Positions 23,221 to 34,904 are shown, counted from the stretch's first letter. The stretch: DNA of 64,000 nucleotides from Microcebus murinus (GCF_040939455.1 NC_134129.1:18022501-18086500), one strand, 5' to 3'. The notes: a model not told the origin generated them from the letters alone. A program made the numbers and translations.

Positions 23221-23328
23221 AGTGCTCGCCCAGTCACTTCAAGTGCCGCTCCGGACGCTGCGTCCTGGCTGCCAGGAGGTGCGACGGCCAGGCCGACTGC
23301 GACGACGACAGCGACGAGGACAACTGCG
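23221..23328 (+). CDS. CORIN: CORIN exon: LDL-receptor class A repeat 6
   Basis: Acceptor tcttttgcag ends at 23220; donor gtgcgt begins at 23329. It encodes CSPSHFKCRSGRCVLAARR then CDGQADCDDDSDEDNC. All six cysteines and the acidic D-x-x-x-D-x-S-D-E calcium cage are present. The exon and its flanks are much richer in G and C than the other corin exons here. It lies between two unusual tandem tracts: an octamer array ending about 48 bases upstream and a 1.26-kb polypyrimidine tract starting about 130 bases downstream. Confidence 0.96.
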
Positions 23329-23454
23329 GTGCGTGGGCCCCGGCGCGTGTCTTGCATGCGCGGCGAGGGCGGGCTGGGGCGAGAGACGGCGCCACAGATG
23401 CGGCTGTCCGCCGTGGCAGGGAGTGGCGACTGGGGCGGGGTGCAGTGCCTTCGC

Positions 23455-24720
23455 CGCGGCTTCTCCTCCCCTCCCCCTCGTCCTCTCCCCTCCCTCCCCC
23501 TTCCCCTCCCCCTCCCCTCCTCCCCTCCCCCTCGTCCTCTCCCCTCCCTCTTCCCCCTCCCCTCCCCCTCGTCCTCTCCCCTCCCTCCTCCCCCTCTCCT
23601 CCCCATCTCCCTCCCCTCTGCTCTCCTCCCCCTCCCCTCCTCCCCTCCCCCTCCCCTTCTCCCCTCCCCCTCCCCTCCTCCCCTCCCCCTCCCCTCCTCC
23701 CCCCCTCGTCCTCTCCCCTCCCTCTTCCCCCTCCCCTACCCCCTCATCCTCTCCTCTCCCTCTTCCCCCTCCCCTCCCCCCTCATCCTCTCCTCTCCCTC
23801 TTCCCCCTCCCCTCCCCCCTCATCCTCTCCCCTCCCTCTTCCCCCTCCCCTCCCCCATCCTCTCCCCTCCCTCTTCCCCCTCCCCTCCCCCCTCGTCCTC
23901 TCCTCTCCCTCTTCCCCCTCCCCTCCCCATCTCCCTCCCCTCTGCTCCCCTCCCCCTCCTGTCCCCCTCCCCTCCCCCTTGTCCTCTCCCCTCCCCTCCC
24001 CCTCCCCCTCCCACCCCCTTCTTCCCCACTCACTCCCTCTCCCCCTTGTGTCCCCTCCCCTCCCCCTCCTCCCCCTCCCCTCCCCCTTTCCCACCCTCTC
24101 TCTCTCCCCTGTGTCCCCTCCCCCTCCCATCCCCTCCCCCCTCCCTTCCCCTTCCCCCTTCTGTCCCCTCCCCTTCCCCTCCCCGTCCCCTCTCCCTCCT
24201 CTCTCCCTCCCCTCCCCCCTTTCCCTCCCCTCCCCCTCCTCCTTCCCTCCCATTCCTCCTCCCCTCCCCCTCTTCCTCCCCTTCCCCTTCCCTCCCCTCC
24301 CCCTCCTGTCCCCCTCCCATCCCTCTCCCCCTTCTGTCCCCTTCCCCTCCCGCTCCTCCCCTCCCCCTCCTCTTGCCCCCTCCCATCCCCTCCCCCTCCC
24401 CCTCCTGTCCCCTTCCCCTCCTCCTCCTCCCCTCCCCCTCCCATCCCCTTCCCCTCCCCCTCCTCCCCCTCCTCCTCCCATCCCCTCCCATTCCCCTCTC
24501 CCTCCCCTCCTCCCCTCCCCCCTCCCCTCCTCCCCTCCCCCTCCCCTCCCCTCTTCCTTCCCTCCCCTTACCCTCCCCTCCCCTTCCATCCCTCTCCCCC
24601 TTCTGTCCCCTTCCCCTCCCCCTCCTCCCCCTCCTCCCCCTCCCCTTCCTCCCCCTCCCCCCTCCCCATCTTCTTGTCCCCTCCCATCTCCTCACCGTCC
24701 CCCTCTTGTCCCCTCCTCCT
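23455..24720. repeat. 1.26-kb polypyrimidine tract (CCCCTCCCCTC-type)
   Basis: On this strand almost only C and T, built from CCCCTCC, CTCCCCCT and CTTCCC words with interspersed 'atc' and 'gtc'. Blocks such as 'cctcgtcctctcccctccct' recur at intervals. The complement is G-rich with many GGGGAGGGG runs, so G-quadruplex or triplex forms are likely. Proline-rich frames of 500-676 codons across it are artefacts. Confidence 0.97.
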
Positions 24721-24754
24721 CCTCCTTCTTCTTCTTTGTCGTCATCGTCTTCGT

Positions 24755-24953
24755 CTTGCTCAGTCGCCCAGGCTGGAGTGCAGTGGCGTGATCACAGCTC
24801 ACTGTAACCTCAGCTCCTGGGCTCAAGCCATCCTCCTGGTTCAAATTCCCAAGTAGCTGGGACTACTGACACACGCCACCACATGTGGCTAATTCTGTTT
24901 TTTTCTTTTTTTTTGTAGAGATGGGGTCTTGCTATGTTGCCCAGGCTGATTAA
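24755..24953 (-). mobile_element. Older Alu, antisense, partial
   Basis: Diverged sequence ('cagtggcgtgatcacagctc', 'gtagagatggggtcttgc') of an early Alu or single arm, joined to the 3' end of the polypyrimidine tract. The tract may have grown from its T-rich tail side. Confidence 0.8.
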
Positions 24954-25041
24954 ATTACCAAACAGTAAGGCCTGCATTGATAAGTGTTTCCCTACCTTTG
25001 GATTTCCCCTAAATTATACTTCTATATAACCTTGATGTATA

Positions 25042-25735
25042 CAGTAGCACCCTGCCCCCTTTCTCCATGGGGGATGCATTCCAATGCTCCCGGTGGATGC
25101 CTGGAAACCACAGATAGCACCGAATTCTGTATATACAGCACTATGTATCTCCTATACATATGTATCTGAGATAAAGTTTAATTTACAAATTAGCACAGCA
25201 GGAGATTAAGAACAACAATAATGAAATGGAATCATTATATCAATATACTTTAATACAATTTATGCGACTGTGATTTCTCTCTCTCCTGTCAAAATATCTT
25301 CTTCTTCTTTTTTTTTTTTGAGACAGAGTCTCGCTTTGTTGCCCAGGCTAGAGTGAGTGCCATGGCGCCAGCCTAGCTCACAGCAACCTCCAACTCCTGG
25401 GCTCAAGCGATCCTCCTGCCTCCCGAGTAGCTGGGACTACAGGCATGCACCACCATGCCCGGCTAAGTTTTTCTATATATATTAGTTGTCCAATTAATTT
25501 CTTTCTATTTATAGTAGAGACAGGGTCTCACTTTTGCTCAGGCTAGTTTTGAACTCCTCACCTTGAGAGCGATCCTCCCACCTCGGCCTCCCAGAGTGCT
25601 AGGATTACAGGCGTGAGCCACGGCGGCCGGCATCAAAATATCTTCTTTGTACTAGACTCACCTATTTTTGAGCCATGCTTGACTGTGGGTAACTCAAACC
25701 ATGGAAAGCAAAATCTCAGATAAAGGGGACTGCTG
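25042..25735 (+). mobile_element. Tigger-type (pogo-like) non-autonomous DNA transposon, split by an Alu
   Basis: Starts CAGTAGCACCCTGCC after TA and ends 'ataaaggggactgctg' before TA. 'tggatgcctggaaaccacag' and 'taactcaaaccatggaaagc' fit the common mammalian Tigger/MER2-like class. An antisense Alu at 25304-25632 interrupts it, flanked by TCAAAATATCTTCTT. Confidence 0.75.
25304..25632 (-). mobile_element. Alu nested in the Tigger-type element
   Basis: TCAAAATATCTTCTT at 25289-25303 and 25633-25647 bounds the Alu. Confidence 0.94.
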
Positions 25736-25737
25736 TA

Positions 25738-27694
25738 TGCACAAACACTTGGGAAAAGGGGGCAACGCTTCACACATGTAAAGAATTATGTTCATGACTC
25801 AATTATAAAGCAGTTGTTATCTGTTCTAAAGTCAGAATAGTGGTGTCTTTGCATATAATTTCCATGCCGCTAAGCAGACATCTAGATGCACAAAGACAGA
25901 GTTCAGACCTCTCACATTTAAATTTAATTGGGACTCATTTCCATGCCCTCTCCTACTTTGTCCCTGTTGACACAGGATATAACTCTTCCTGACATTTCTG
26001 CTGTCGAGCTCCCAAAAGCACCAATGGAAAGGCCAGAAATGCCAATGGTAATTTAAGTGGAGCTAATTCTCATTTTATTTCCTTCTAAGCCTCTGTGCTT
26101 GCAACTTCAAAGTGTCAGGGAATAGAAATCAGACAATGCTCTTTAATGATGTCCCGGAGGAGAGCAAAATGATTGAAGTTCTGTCCCCAGAATGGTTTGT
26201 TTATGATTGTTTAGCTTGTCCAGCTTTTTAAAACATTGACACTTTTTTTTTTTTCATGGAAGGCACACAAGGCAATATATCTTTTGAAATCATTTCATTC
26301 TTTTTGGCCTTTGAGGTATGAAAGATGGCCTTGCTCCTCCAAATGAATTTTCTGTGGTAGACATTGGCCTTCTGGTCTAGACAAAGTGTCACAAGCAATC
26401 AACTGAAATCCTATCAGCTACCATAAATATGGACAAGTGCATCTTCTGGAAAATTACAGCTGTCGGAATGATGATACAATGGCCAGGGGTAATTTTGTTA
26501 TGGTGGAACATAACAGCGTTTTGAGAACCTACTGTTATTTGCTTGTTTGTGATTTTTCCTTAAAGAAATAAATATAAACTCATTGACTATCCCTTATGTA
26601 AGTGATTTATTGAGAATAGATTAGATTTGTTTACGTAACTATGACTTTGATGAGTTATGGTATTCTGAGATGTGATTTAAAATGGATTACTCTTAGATGG
26701 GTCAAAAAGCTTGCATGATATTCTCTATAGGTGGCTAGACCTAAATTTGCAGTAGGGGACTAAATATTTGAGAAATATAAAAGGTTAGTTAAAAAAAAAC
26801 AACCCAGCTTTACCAAGATTAAAAGATCTGAGTTCTAGAATATATTCTGCCAAAAAGAAGTCCAAAGTCTTATATTGCAGTACAGCATTTGAATGACCCT
26901 AAAATATCAGACTTCTGATTAACCAATGAGTGTTCATTAGTACCTTAATATAGTTAAGGCACAGCAAAATGATAGAATATATTATATCATCGCTATCAAA
27001 CACTCAAAATATTGACAACACTACTGAGAGCTCCAGTTAAGGAAAGTTAAAATTAAGAAACTAATGTATTTGGAGTTAAATCGATTGCTCCCACAGTATT
27101 AATTTATGAGAAAACACTTATTGAGTTTTACAAAGTGACCGATAATAGAAAACTTTATAAACCTTCCCCTTTTGGGGTGTATGCATGCATTTTTGTGTTT
27201 GTCCCGTGTTCTGGGAGGACAGACCCCTTAAAATCAAATAAGGAATTGAGGCTGATGAAATCTTCAAAGGGAACCAACAGGGAGTCCTCCAGTTCCCATT
27301 TTGCCTACTTGCTGTCTGTCATTCTGTTTCCACGTGTACCCAGGCCTACGCCATCTGGCAATGCAAACACCAACTCCAGTGAAACTGGGTTTTACCCCAG
27401 CTTCATGTCTTTCCAATTCATTCTGTCCATTGTGCTATTGAGAGCATTTAAATGTTTGGACTTTGCTGAACAATGTGACAATTAATTTCTCCATCGCCAT
27501 GAATCTGCTGCTCCCTCCAACTTGTAACAATGTTATTGGGTTTCCCTTCAAAACAATACTTATTTCATTTAGTTGAAAATAAATGAGGTGTTAGAAATTA
27601 ACTTGACTTCCTATTTCTCTGACACTTTCGTAGAAGGAAAACATGGTAGCCAAGGCACTTAATTTATAAATACACTTTAAGAAGACATGCATTA
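25738..27694. other. Intron, about 2 kb without nameable features
   Basis: AT-rich, with a T run at 26251-26264. The 116-codon frame at 27135-27485 shows no family signature and no convincing splice context. Possible unrecognised old repeats. Confidence 0.5.
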
Positions 27695-27837
27695 GGCCGG
27701 GCGCGGTGGCTCACACCTGTAACCCTAGCACTCTGGGAGGCCGAGGCGGGAGGATCGCTCAAGGTCAGGAGTTTGAAACCAGCTGAGCAAAAGCGAGACC
27801 TCGTCTCTACTAAAGTAGAAAGAAATTAATTGACCAA

Positions 27838-27905
<68 letters not shown>

Positions 27906-28102
27906 TATATATATAAAGCAAGCTGGGCATGGAGGTACATGCCTGTAGTCCCAGCTACTCGGGAGGCTGAGGCAGGAGGATCGCTTGAGCCCAGGAGTTG
28001 GAGGTTGCTGTGAGCTTGGCTGACACCACGGCACTCTAGCCCGGGCAACAGAGTGAGACTCTGTCTGAAAAAAAAATAAAAATAAAAAAATAAAAAGAAT
28101 AT
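27695..28102 (+). mobile_element. Alu with (TA)n(CA)n(TA)n middle
   Basis: Bounded by ATGCATTA (27687-27694, 28103-28110). The central linker is replaced by about 50 bases of TA, then CA, then TA dinucleotides (27840-27915). Confidence 0.93.
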
Positions 28103-28110
28103 ATGCATTA

Positions 28111-28747
28111 GAATTTAGCATCAAGCACCATTGTTCTTAAATGTCTCCAGCTCTTCGTGATAAAATTTTTGTCGTTGAAGTCGCTTTGATGGGGTAGTTG
28201 CTAAAGTGAACAGGAGTTGAAAACATTTCCAGTATTAGAAATATTTTCAACAAGTGTTTGGAAGAATTATGCAAACCTGAACACATCACTGTACTGAATC
28301 AATTCTATAGCGTCGAGTTATGGGAGGGAAGTCTAGAATATCGCAGTGTGATTAGCAGAGTCAGCACTGTGTCCGGACAGAAGGACTTTGCTGTCTTAAA
28401 GGTTGATGGAGTGTCAGTAACTGAACACAGGTTATATAGATGGACCTGTCTGTTAAACTAGCAACTTGATATATGAGTTCGTTTTCTATGCAATTTTTCC
28501 AAGCATTTGGTATCCAAGTAGTGGAGAACAAGGCGAAGATTTGGGCAAAGAGATGGACAAGAATGACATAGGAAAATGGAGAACTAAGAACAAGAGCAAT
28601 GGGATTATATTTTTGAGCTCAGGTGTCACGCTGCAGAGTTGCGTGTTAGTTTGCACCAGGCTTTGTGTCCACAGTTGGGATGACCTTCAAGAGCAGGTGG
28701 GTTGTGCTACAAGCAGCAAGTCTCAACGAGGCAGTGAGATGAAAATA
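28111..28747. other. Intron, nothing recognised
   Basis: Frames at 28258-28461 and 28466-28939 lack support; the second runs into transposon copy 4. Confidence 0.5.
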
Positions 28748-29576
28748 TACCGTGTTTCCTCGAAAATAAGACAGGGTCTTATATTTATTTTTCCTCAAGA
28801 AGACACCCTAGGGCTTATTTTCAGGGGATGTGTTATTTTTTTTAAGTATGGTACAACCGTCTACATTGATCCAAATAGAGTGAAGTCGTCTTCTTCTGGA
28901 ACATCATCATCACTCTCCAGACCCCAAATTCCATCCTGAATGTCTTGCGACTCTATTTCCTTTAGAACCACTGGCCCCGATCTCTCCTGTGGAGCACTAG
29001 AGCTCTCACGGGGCGGATGAGAAGGGCTGCTCGTGTTCTTTCCCGCTCCGCGACGACACGCATGGGTTGTGCAGATGCGCTGCGCAGCCACGCCCATCAC
29101 TAGGGCTGATTTTCATAGCCACGCCCACCACCAGGACTGATTTTTCATAGCCACGCCCACCACTAGGGCTGATTTTCATAGCCACGCCCGCCACTAGGGC
29201 TGATTTTCATAGCCACGCCCATCACCAGGACTGATTTTTCATAGCCACGCCCACCACTAGGGCTGATTTTCATAGCCACGCCCGCCACTAGGGCTGATTT
29301 TCATAGCCACGCCCACCACCAGGACTGATTTTTCATAGCCACGCCCACCACTAGGGCTGATTTTCATAGCCACGCCCGCCACTAGGGCTGATTTTCATAG
29401 CCACGCCCATCACCAGGACTGATTTTTCATAGCCACGCCCACCACTAGGGCTGATTTTCACAGCCACGCCCATCACTAGGGCTGATTTTCGGGGTAGGGC
29501 TTCTATTGCGCACATGCTCAGAAATCCTGCTAGAGCTTATTTTATTGGTAGGTCTTATTTTCAAGGAAACACGGTA
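28748..29576 (-). mobile_element. TA-flanked miniature DNA transposon, copy 4
   Basis: Reverse orientation. Ends CCGTGTTTCCTC and AAGGAAACACGG, TA at 28748-28749 and 29575-29576. Open frame on the minus strand at 28861-29100 (79 codons, ends FTLFGSM). Thirteen 31-bp repeats, the largest number here, organised partly as a three-unit block (~94 bp) that repeats three to four times. Confidence 0.88.
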
Positions 29577-29914
29577 GCTAGAACAGGTGCTTTATATCAA
29601 CTGTCAAAATCAAGTCCATTATTATATGAACTTAGAATCATAATTGCTAATTGATCATGATTCTAAGTAAAAGGGTACACATCATATGTTGAAAGATCTC
29701 CAGCAATGCAAATAATTTAAGAAATCACTTCGTCATCTATCTTTGCTCTCCTCCTAGGCTCGAGTAAATAAACCCTTTAAAATATAACCTGAGCCATTTC
29801 TTAGAGTCAAAGCCCCTCAGGATGTATTCAAAGATCTGATTCTGATATTTACTACAACTTGATTTCAAAAGTTTTCCAAAAGGTTTTTTTTTTTTTTCCT
29901 ATCTTTTTAGAGTC
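29577..29914. other. Intron, nothing recognised
   Basis: AT-rich; a T run at 29884-29898. No exon. Confidence 0.5.
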
Positions 29915-30257
29915 TTTTTTTTTTTTTTTTTTTTTTTTTTTGAAATAGAGTCTCACTTTGTTGCCCAGGCTAGAGTGCCGTGGCGTCAGCCTAGCTCACA
30001 GCAACCTCAAACTCCTGGGCTCAACCGATCCTCTTGCCTCAGCCTCCCGAGTAGCTGGGACTACAGGCACGCGCCACCATGCCTGACTAATTTTTTTTCT
30101 ATATATTTTTAGTTGGCCAATTAATTTCTTTCTATTTTTAGTAGAGACGGGGTCTCGCTCTTGCTCAGGCTGGTCTCGAACTCCTGACCTTGAGCCATCC
30201 TCCCGCCTCGGCCTCCCAGAATGCTAGGATGACAGGCGTGAGCCACCGTGCCCAGCC
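29915..30257 (-). mobile_element. Alu
   Basis: Complete antisense Alu with a T run of about 27 bases. Confidence 0.92.
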
Positions 30258-30806
30258 CCAACTTTAGATCTCTGACTACCATAGAGTGATGACTTTCACA
30301 CCTCGTTTATAAGCTGGTTTTGTAGGAATTTGGCGTGGAGGGAGCCTCTTTTGCTAAACATACAGATAGCCTCTCAATTTGTTGAATGAAATTACATTTT
30401 AAGATAATATACATTTCGATCACTAGGTTTAGGCATATTTGCTTAAAAGCACAACTCATCATTTTGTAGACAAGTCTTCTGTGTTGGGAAATTGACTCAG
30501 AAAGCCAAAGGAACAGCTAAAGGTGCATGTTAACGTGCCCTTGCATTTCCATTTTTTCCCATTTTTGCCCTATGTCACTTTTGATCTTCTCTTAGGAGAA
30601 CTGCACTCTTTATATCACACTGTGTAGATTATTGGGTCTTTCTACTTTCAAAATGAACATTATTCATGGTATACAGGAGTCAAAACTCTTTGAGAAACAA
30701 GGAGATCGTGCCTTTGTAGTTTTCCTACATTACTTGATCAAATTCATTGTTATTTTCGACTCTGCATCCGTTGCAAATGACCTTTTTTTTTTTCTTCTGC
30801 TTCCAG
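30258..30806. other. Intron upstream of the LDLRA7 exon
   Basis: No repeat named. A pyrimidine tract (30783-30806) gives a strong acceptor. The frame 30632-30982 covers the exon but is coding only from 30807 to 30920. Confidence 0.6.
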
Positions 30807-30920
30807 GTTGTGAAGAGAGAGATCTTTGGGAATGTCCATCCAATAAACAATGTCTGCAGCCCACACTCATCTGTGATGGGTTTCCAGACTGTCCCGATGA
30901 CATGGATGAAAAAAACTGCT
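30807..30920 (+). CDS. CORIN: CORIN exon: LDL-receptor class A repeat 7
   Basis: Acceptor ctgcttccag ends at 30806; donor gtaagt begins at 30921. It encodes CEERDLWECPSNKQCLQPTL then ICDGFPDCPDDMDEKNC. Six cysteines are present. The usual Ser of the SDE motif is Met (DDMDE); human corin, as I recall it, also has Met there, so this looks like a corin trait and not damage. Phase enters with two bases and leaves with one, like the other LDLRA exons, so these modules are symmetrical exons. Confidence 0.95.
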
Positions 30921-31560
30921 GTAAGTGTCGACGTGAATCGTCAACATTTTTTTTAATCATCCAAACCAGGTTTTATTCTTGACATAGTAGATTTGGAAGT
31001 CTTAGAAGTAAGAAGGAATACATAGCATTTATACAGATATGAAAAATTTCTTATTACTGGAAAGTGGATGGCAGAATAATATGGTAGACATCACAGTTAA
31101 AGATCAAGAATCACTCTATAGATCAACATGTTCTTGTTACTAGTGACGACAAAATTATCACAATAGCTAATAACTTGTTATTTCCATTCTTTTATATCCA
31201 ATGCATTTTATTAAAACTTTGATATTCTGAAACAAAATGCCTCTTCTAAGTACAGTACAGGTCATTTGTGTAGGCTCTGCAGCAGGTGATTTTTGCCACA
31301 TCAAGCTTCCTTAAATGCCAGATTACAGAACATATCTTCACAGAAGTTAAATATTGAGCAGCGAAATAAGAGAGAGATGTATTACAGACAATGCCCAAAA
31401 GCAACAGTACCAAATATTTCATTTTGGCTCATTTGGCTCATTAAATTCACCATAGATTTCCAAAACACATTAGAGTACCAACTTTTATTTTTGTCCCCAA
31501 AATAATTACCGCTTGTTTTTCAAAGACTATATTTATTTTATAAATCATCAACATTTTTAA
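30921..31560. other. Intron, nothing recognised
   Basis: AT-rich sequence without exon or named repeat. Confidence 0.5.
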
Positions 31561-32100
31561 ACACCGGTTACGCCTCATTTTGAATACAAGCTTAAAATTT
31601 CTAAATATGTATCAAAAACTTTTAATATATCTGGATCTTTCAACCAAAACTTCACTTGTAAAGATAGAGGCAAGGAGACAATCAAATGTGTATAAAATAT
31701 GTGTACTTTCCATAGATTGGCAAGGAGGCAATCAAATGTGTATGAAATATATGTACTATATATTGTTCTAGCATTATTTATCACATGGGACAATAGAAAC
31801 ACTTCAAATATCCAAAAACAGGGGTCATAAAATGCAATGACAATATGAAAATAATATGCAACCATTAAAATCAAATTAGAGAAGAATAGCTTCTCCTAGG
31901 TTCATTCTACATCATTAGTTGAATAAAACAAAATATATGGTATTACACGCACTATGGTCATGAGTTTTGAATAGCCACATCCAGAAAAGGATTGGATAGT
32001 CATAATAAAAAGTTTACAATGATAATCTCTAGGTGATGAAATTATTACAGTTTTGTGCTTTTCTGTCTTTCCTACATTTTCTAAATGAATGGCCATTTCT
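31561..32100 (+). mobile_element. Degraded L1M 3'-end-like sequence with a short tandem
   Basis: 'atatgcaaccattaaaatc' and 'cctacattttctaaatgaat' recall the 3' region of old L1 elements. At 31667-31756 the unit 'ggcaaggaRgcaatcaaatg' with its following ~35 bases occurs twice. Confidence 0.45.
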
Positions 32101-32503
32101 TTTAGAACCAGAAAAAAAATTAATGTCCCATAAGATATTTTGCCTACAAGTTAACAGAAGGCTGAACTCAATCTGATACGCAGTGAAGACATGTATCTTT
32201 TACTATCATACATGTCACATATGTTTCAAATTATCCTATAACAAATGAAGCGTAGGGTGGGTTGTTGAGGCTTAGGCAGGAGTTCAGCACCATCCCTGCG
32301 ATTCTTTCAGTTCAGCTTCATCTCGGGCTGGCTCCAGCCATGGTCAAAACATGAGCCAAGAGCTCCTGGGCTACATTTCCTTGATCACATCTAGTGGGAA
32401 GAAAAGAGAGAACTTGGCCTTCCTTATCTCTAAGACTTCACTAAAGGATTCCCTCTGTTCAACCTTGGGTAGAGTCCCAGCGAGCTAACAGTGGGGCTCC
32501 TTT

Positions 32504-32730
32504 GCGTGGGCTAGAAAACACACCCCCTCCGGATAACTGAGTTGCAGAACAAAGCACCGTGCAGGGAGACTCAATTAGAAAAAGATGCTGTTTGTTCCAA
32601 GGCTGTTCCTGTCCCAGGCTGGGCACCTGGCATTGGCCGGGAGAGTTTGGGCAGGAGCTATCTTGCAAAGTTCAACCTACGAAACCATAGCCCAAGCTCC
32701 TGATCTTAGAGCACGTGCTTATTCCCGGAC
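32504..32730 (+). repeat. Long inverted repeat 2, left arm
   Basis: Pairs with 32824-33053 in reverse complement at roughly 90% identity by eye. Includes 'gggcacctggcattggccgg' and 'agcacgtgcttattcccgg'. Loop only 93 bases. Confidence 0.93.
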
Positions 32731-32823
32731 TGCTAATTGTACTCAGAAAGAAAAGGATAGTCTGAACAATGCCACGGCCGGATTCAACTCATCAGCATCT
32801 TCATTGGCGCTGGGAATGGCAGG

Positions 32824-33053
32824 TGTCCGGGAATAAGCACGTGCTCTAGAATCAGGGCCTTGGGCTATTATTTCGTAGGTTGGACTTTTGCAAGATAGCT
32901 CCTGCCCAAACTCTCCCGGCCAATGCCAGGTGCCCAGCCTGGGACAGGAGCAGCCTAGAACAAACAGCATCTTTTTCTAATCGAGTCTCCATGCACAGTG
33001 CTTCTTTCTGCAATTCAGTTATCTGTAGGAGGGTGTATTTTCTAATCTACGCC
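32824..33053 (-). repeat. Long inverted repeat 2, right arm
   Basis: Begins 'gtccgggaataagcacgtgc' and ends near 'tattttctaatctacgccc'. With the left arm it could fold into a stem of about 225 bp. It may be a foldback-type or long-TIR element; no coding content. Frames on either strand here are mirror images of each other. Confidence 0.93.
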
Positions 33054-33351
33054 CTGTTCTTTAATTTTTTTAAAAATATTTCTGCTGCTATGAGCACCCC
33101 TTTTCCAACCCGATTGTCAGAAATAGAGAATGTAGTAGCTGGAAACTAGTGATTCTGCTTAAAAGCTCTTTGCATATTAAATGAGAGATGACTACAGATT
33201 CTGCTATTCTGCCTTAATACTCAGAGGCCATGGCAGCCACGTATGGCCTTCCTTCCTTCCGCGCACCTGTTGCCCAAAGAGAACATGCGTGTTGGTGACG
33301 GTCCCGTTCATGTCCAAACGATTCAGTCCTCCTGCTTGTTCTCTGTGCCAG
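33054..33351. other. Intron upstream of the LDLRA8 exon
   Basis: No nameable element. Confidence 0.55.
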
Positions 33352-33462
33352 CATTCTGCCAGGACGACGAGCTGGAGTGTGTCGACCACGGGTGCGTGTC
33401 ACGTGACCGGTGGTGTGACGGAGCCCCAGACTGCGGGGACAGCTCGGACGAGTGGGACTGCG
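33352..33462 (+). CDS. CORIN: CORIN exon: LDL-receptor class A repeat 8
   Basis: Acceptor tctgtgccag ends at 33351; donor gtgagc begins at 33463. It encodes FCQDDELECVDHGCVSRDRW then CDGAPDCGDSSDEWDC. Six cysteines and the DSSDE calcium motif are present. It is the last LDLRA unit before the SRCR domain. An Alu begins about 250 bases downstream and a long inverted repeat (32504-33053) lies about 300 bases upstream. Confidence 0.96.
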
Positions 33463-33714
33463 GTGAGCCCGGCTTCTGCCGCCCGAGGGACACCTGGCGC
33501 CTGCCAGGCCTGGAACCTGGACGAGTCTCAGACGACCTCGCAGACTTTGCTAACCAAGTTCTCCTGTCTTGTTTTAACCGTTGTCAAAGCCAACAGTGGC
33601 GACCTGTGTGTGTTGTTTCTAACTCATAGGAAATCTCCTCCCCAAGTTCCTTCTTCTTCTATTTGCAATGTCTATAGTATATATATATATTAAAAAAGCA
33701 TTCGGGGCCGGGCG

Positions 33715-34087
33715 CGGTGGCTCATGCCTGTCATCCCAGCAATCTGGGAGGCTGAGGCGGGAGGATCGTCGCTCAAGGTCAGGAGTTCGAGACCAGCCTG
33801 AGCAAGAGCGAGACCCCCGTCTCTACTAAAGAGACGGGGGATCTAGAATTCATCTCTAGAAAGAAATGAATTGGCCAGCTAAAATATATATATATATAGA
33901 AAAAATTAGCCGGGCATGGTGGCACATGCCTGTAGTCCCAGCTACTACTCGGGAGGCTGAGGCAGGAGGATCGCTTGAACCTAGGCGTTGGAGGTTGCTG
34001 TGAGCTAGGCTGACGCCACGGCACTCACTCTAGCCCGGGCAACAGAGTGAGACTCTGTCTCAAAATAAAAATTAAAAAAAAAAAAAA
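33715..34087 (+). mobile_element. Alu carrying an 11-bp perfect hairpin
   Basis: Full Alu. Between the arms an altered segment holds CCCCCGTCTCT, a 5-base loop and AGAGACGGGGG (33814-33840), which no other Alu here has. Confidence 0.92.
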
Positions 34088-34904
34088 ATTGGGTTCAAAT
34101 TTTTGTCACCATGTCATTGCTGGAAACTTTTTATTATTTGCCCGGCTTCCATCATTATCAAGATTCTGTCTTTTGCTTTTATTGTCTACACCTCCTAGAA
34201 GACAATATTAAAGTGGCCCCTCCATCTTCCCTATACTCTTGCTCTAGACCCAAATGGGACGTCTAACCATCTAGTTCCTTACTGGTTAGGACTTACAGTA
34301 TCTCCAATGTTGTTGTTTGTGATTTTGAGTTTGGCAAATCCCCTCTTCTCGCACTTAGTACCCCTTCCATTCACTCAGCTCTTATTTTAGTCCTTTGCAT
34401 TATCTGGCCAAATTACACATTCTCACGTGTGTTGTGATCAGTTGTGCTGATCAATGATCTGGAACTGATTAATCGCAGAGGATGCTCTTTTATAAAGTAG
34501 GAATTAGCGCATGCACCAAATTAATGCTATATTGGCAACCCTCTCACACACTTGCACTCTCCTATGCCTTCTCTAATGGAAATGCTATAAACGGAGTTGC
34601 AACTCACTCCTTGTAATTATGCAAATCCCTGGGTAAACTCATGGGAGGGGGCCTGCCTCTGGCTTTCCCCTCACTCCTAAAGAAAAGTTAAGAACTGTCT
34701 CTTTCACTAAGTTCTTTAAAGGGGGAGAGCAGTTCTCATTTTTCATGCAGAGAGCAGAGATTCGCCCAAGGTAGGTATGCAGCGAAAGATTCTTAACCAA
34801 AATAAATAAGAAAAAAACGAACGCATGCAAATGAAGCAGTTACCCTTTGGTTTCACGGAAGGAACTGTTTTTAATTAGGGTCTTCCTCTTTTTCTTTTCC
34901 CCAG
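34088..34904. other. Intron upstream of the SRCR exon
   Basis: No nameable repeat or exon in about 800 bases; a T/C tract leads into the acceptor. Confidence 0.55.

Noticed and set aside
22761..24856. Proline/serine/leucine-rich open frames of 530-676 codons on the + strand and Gly/Glu/Arg-rich ones on the - strand
   Set aside because: They are the translation of the octamer array and the polypyrimidine tract in every frame. The only coding part is the LDLRA6 exon (23221-23328).
28466..28939. 157-codon frame ending in transposon copy 4
   Set aside because: Half of it is the antisense strand of the transposon; the rest has no signature.
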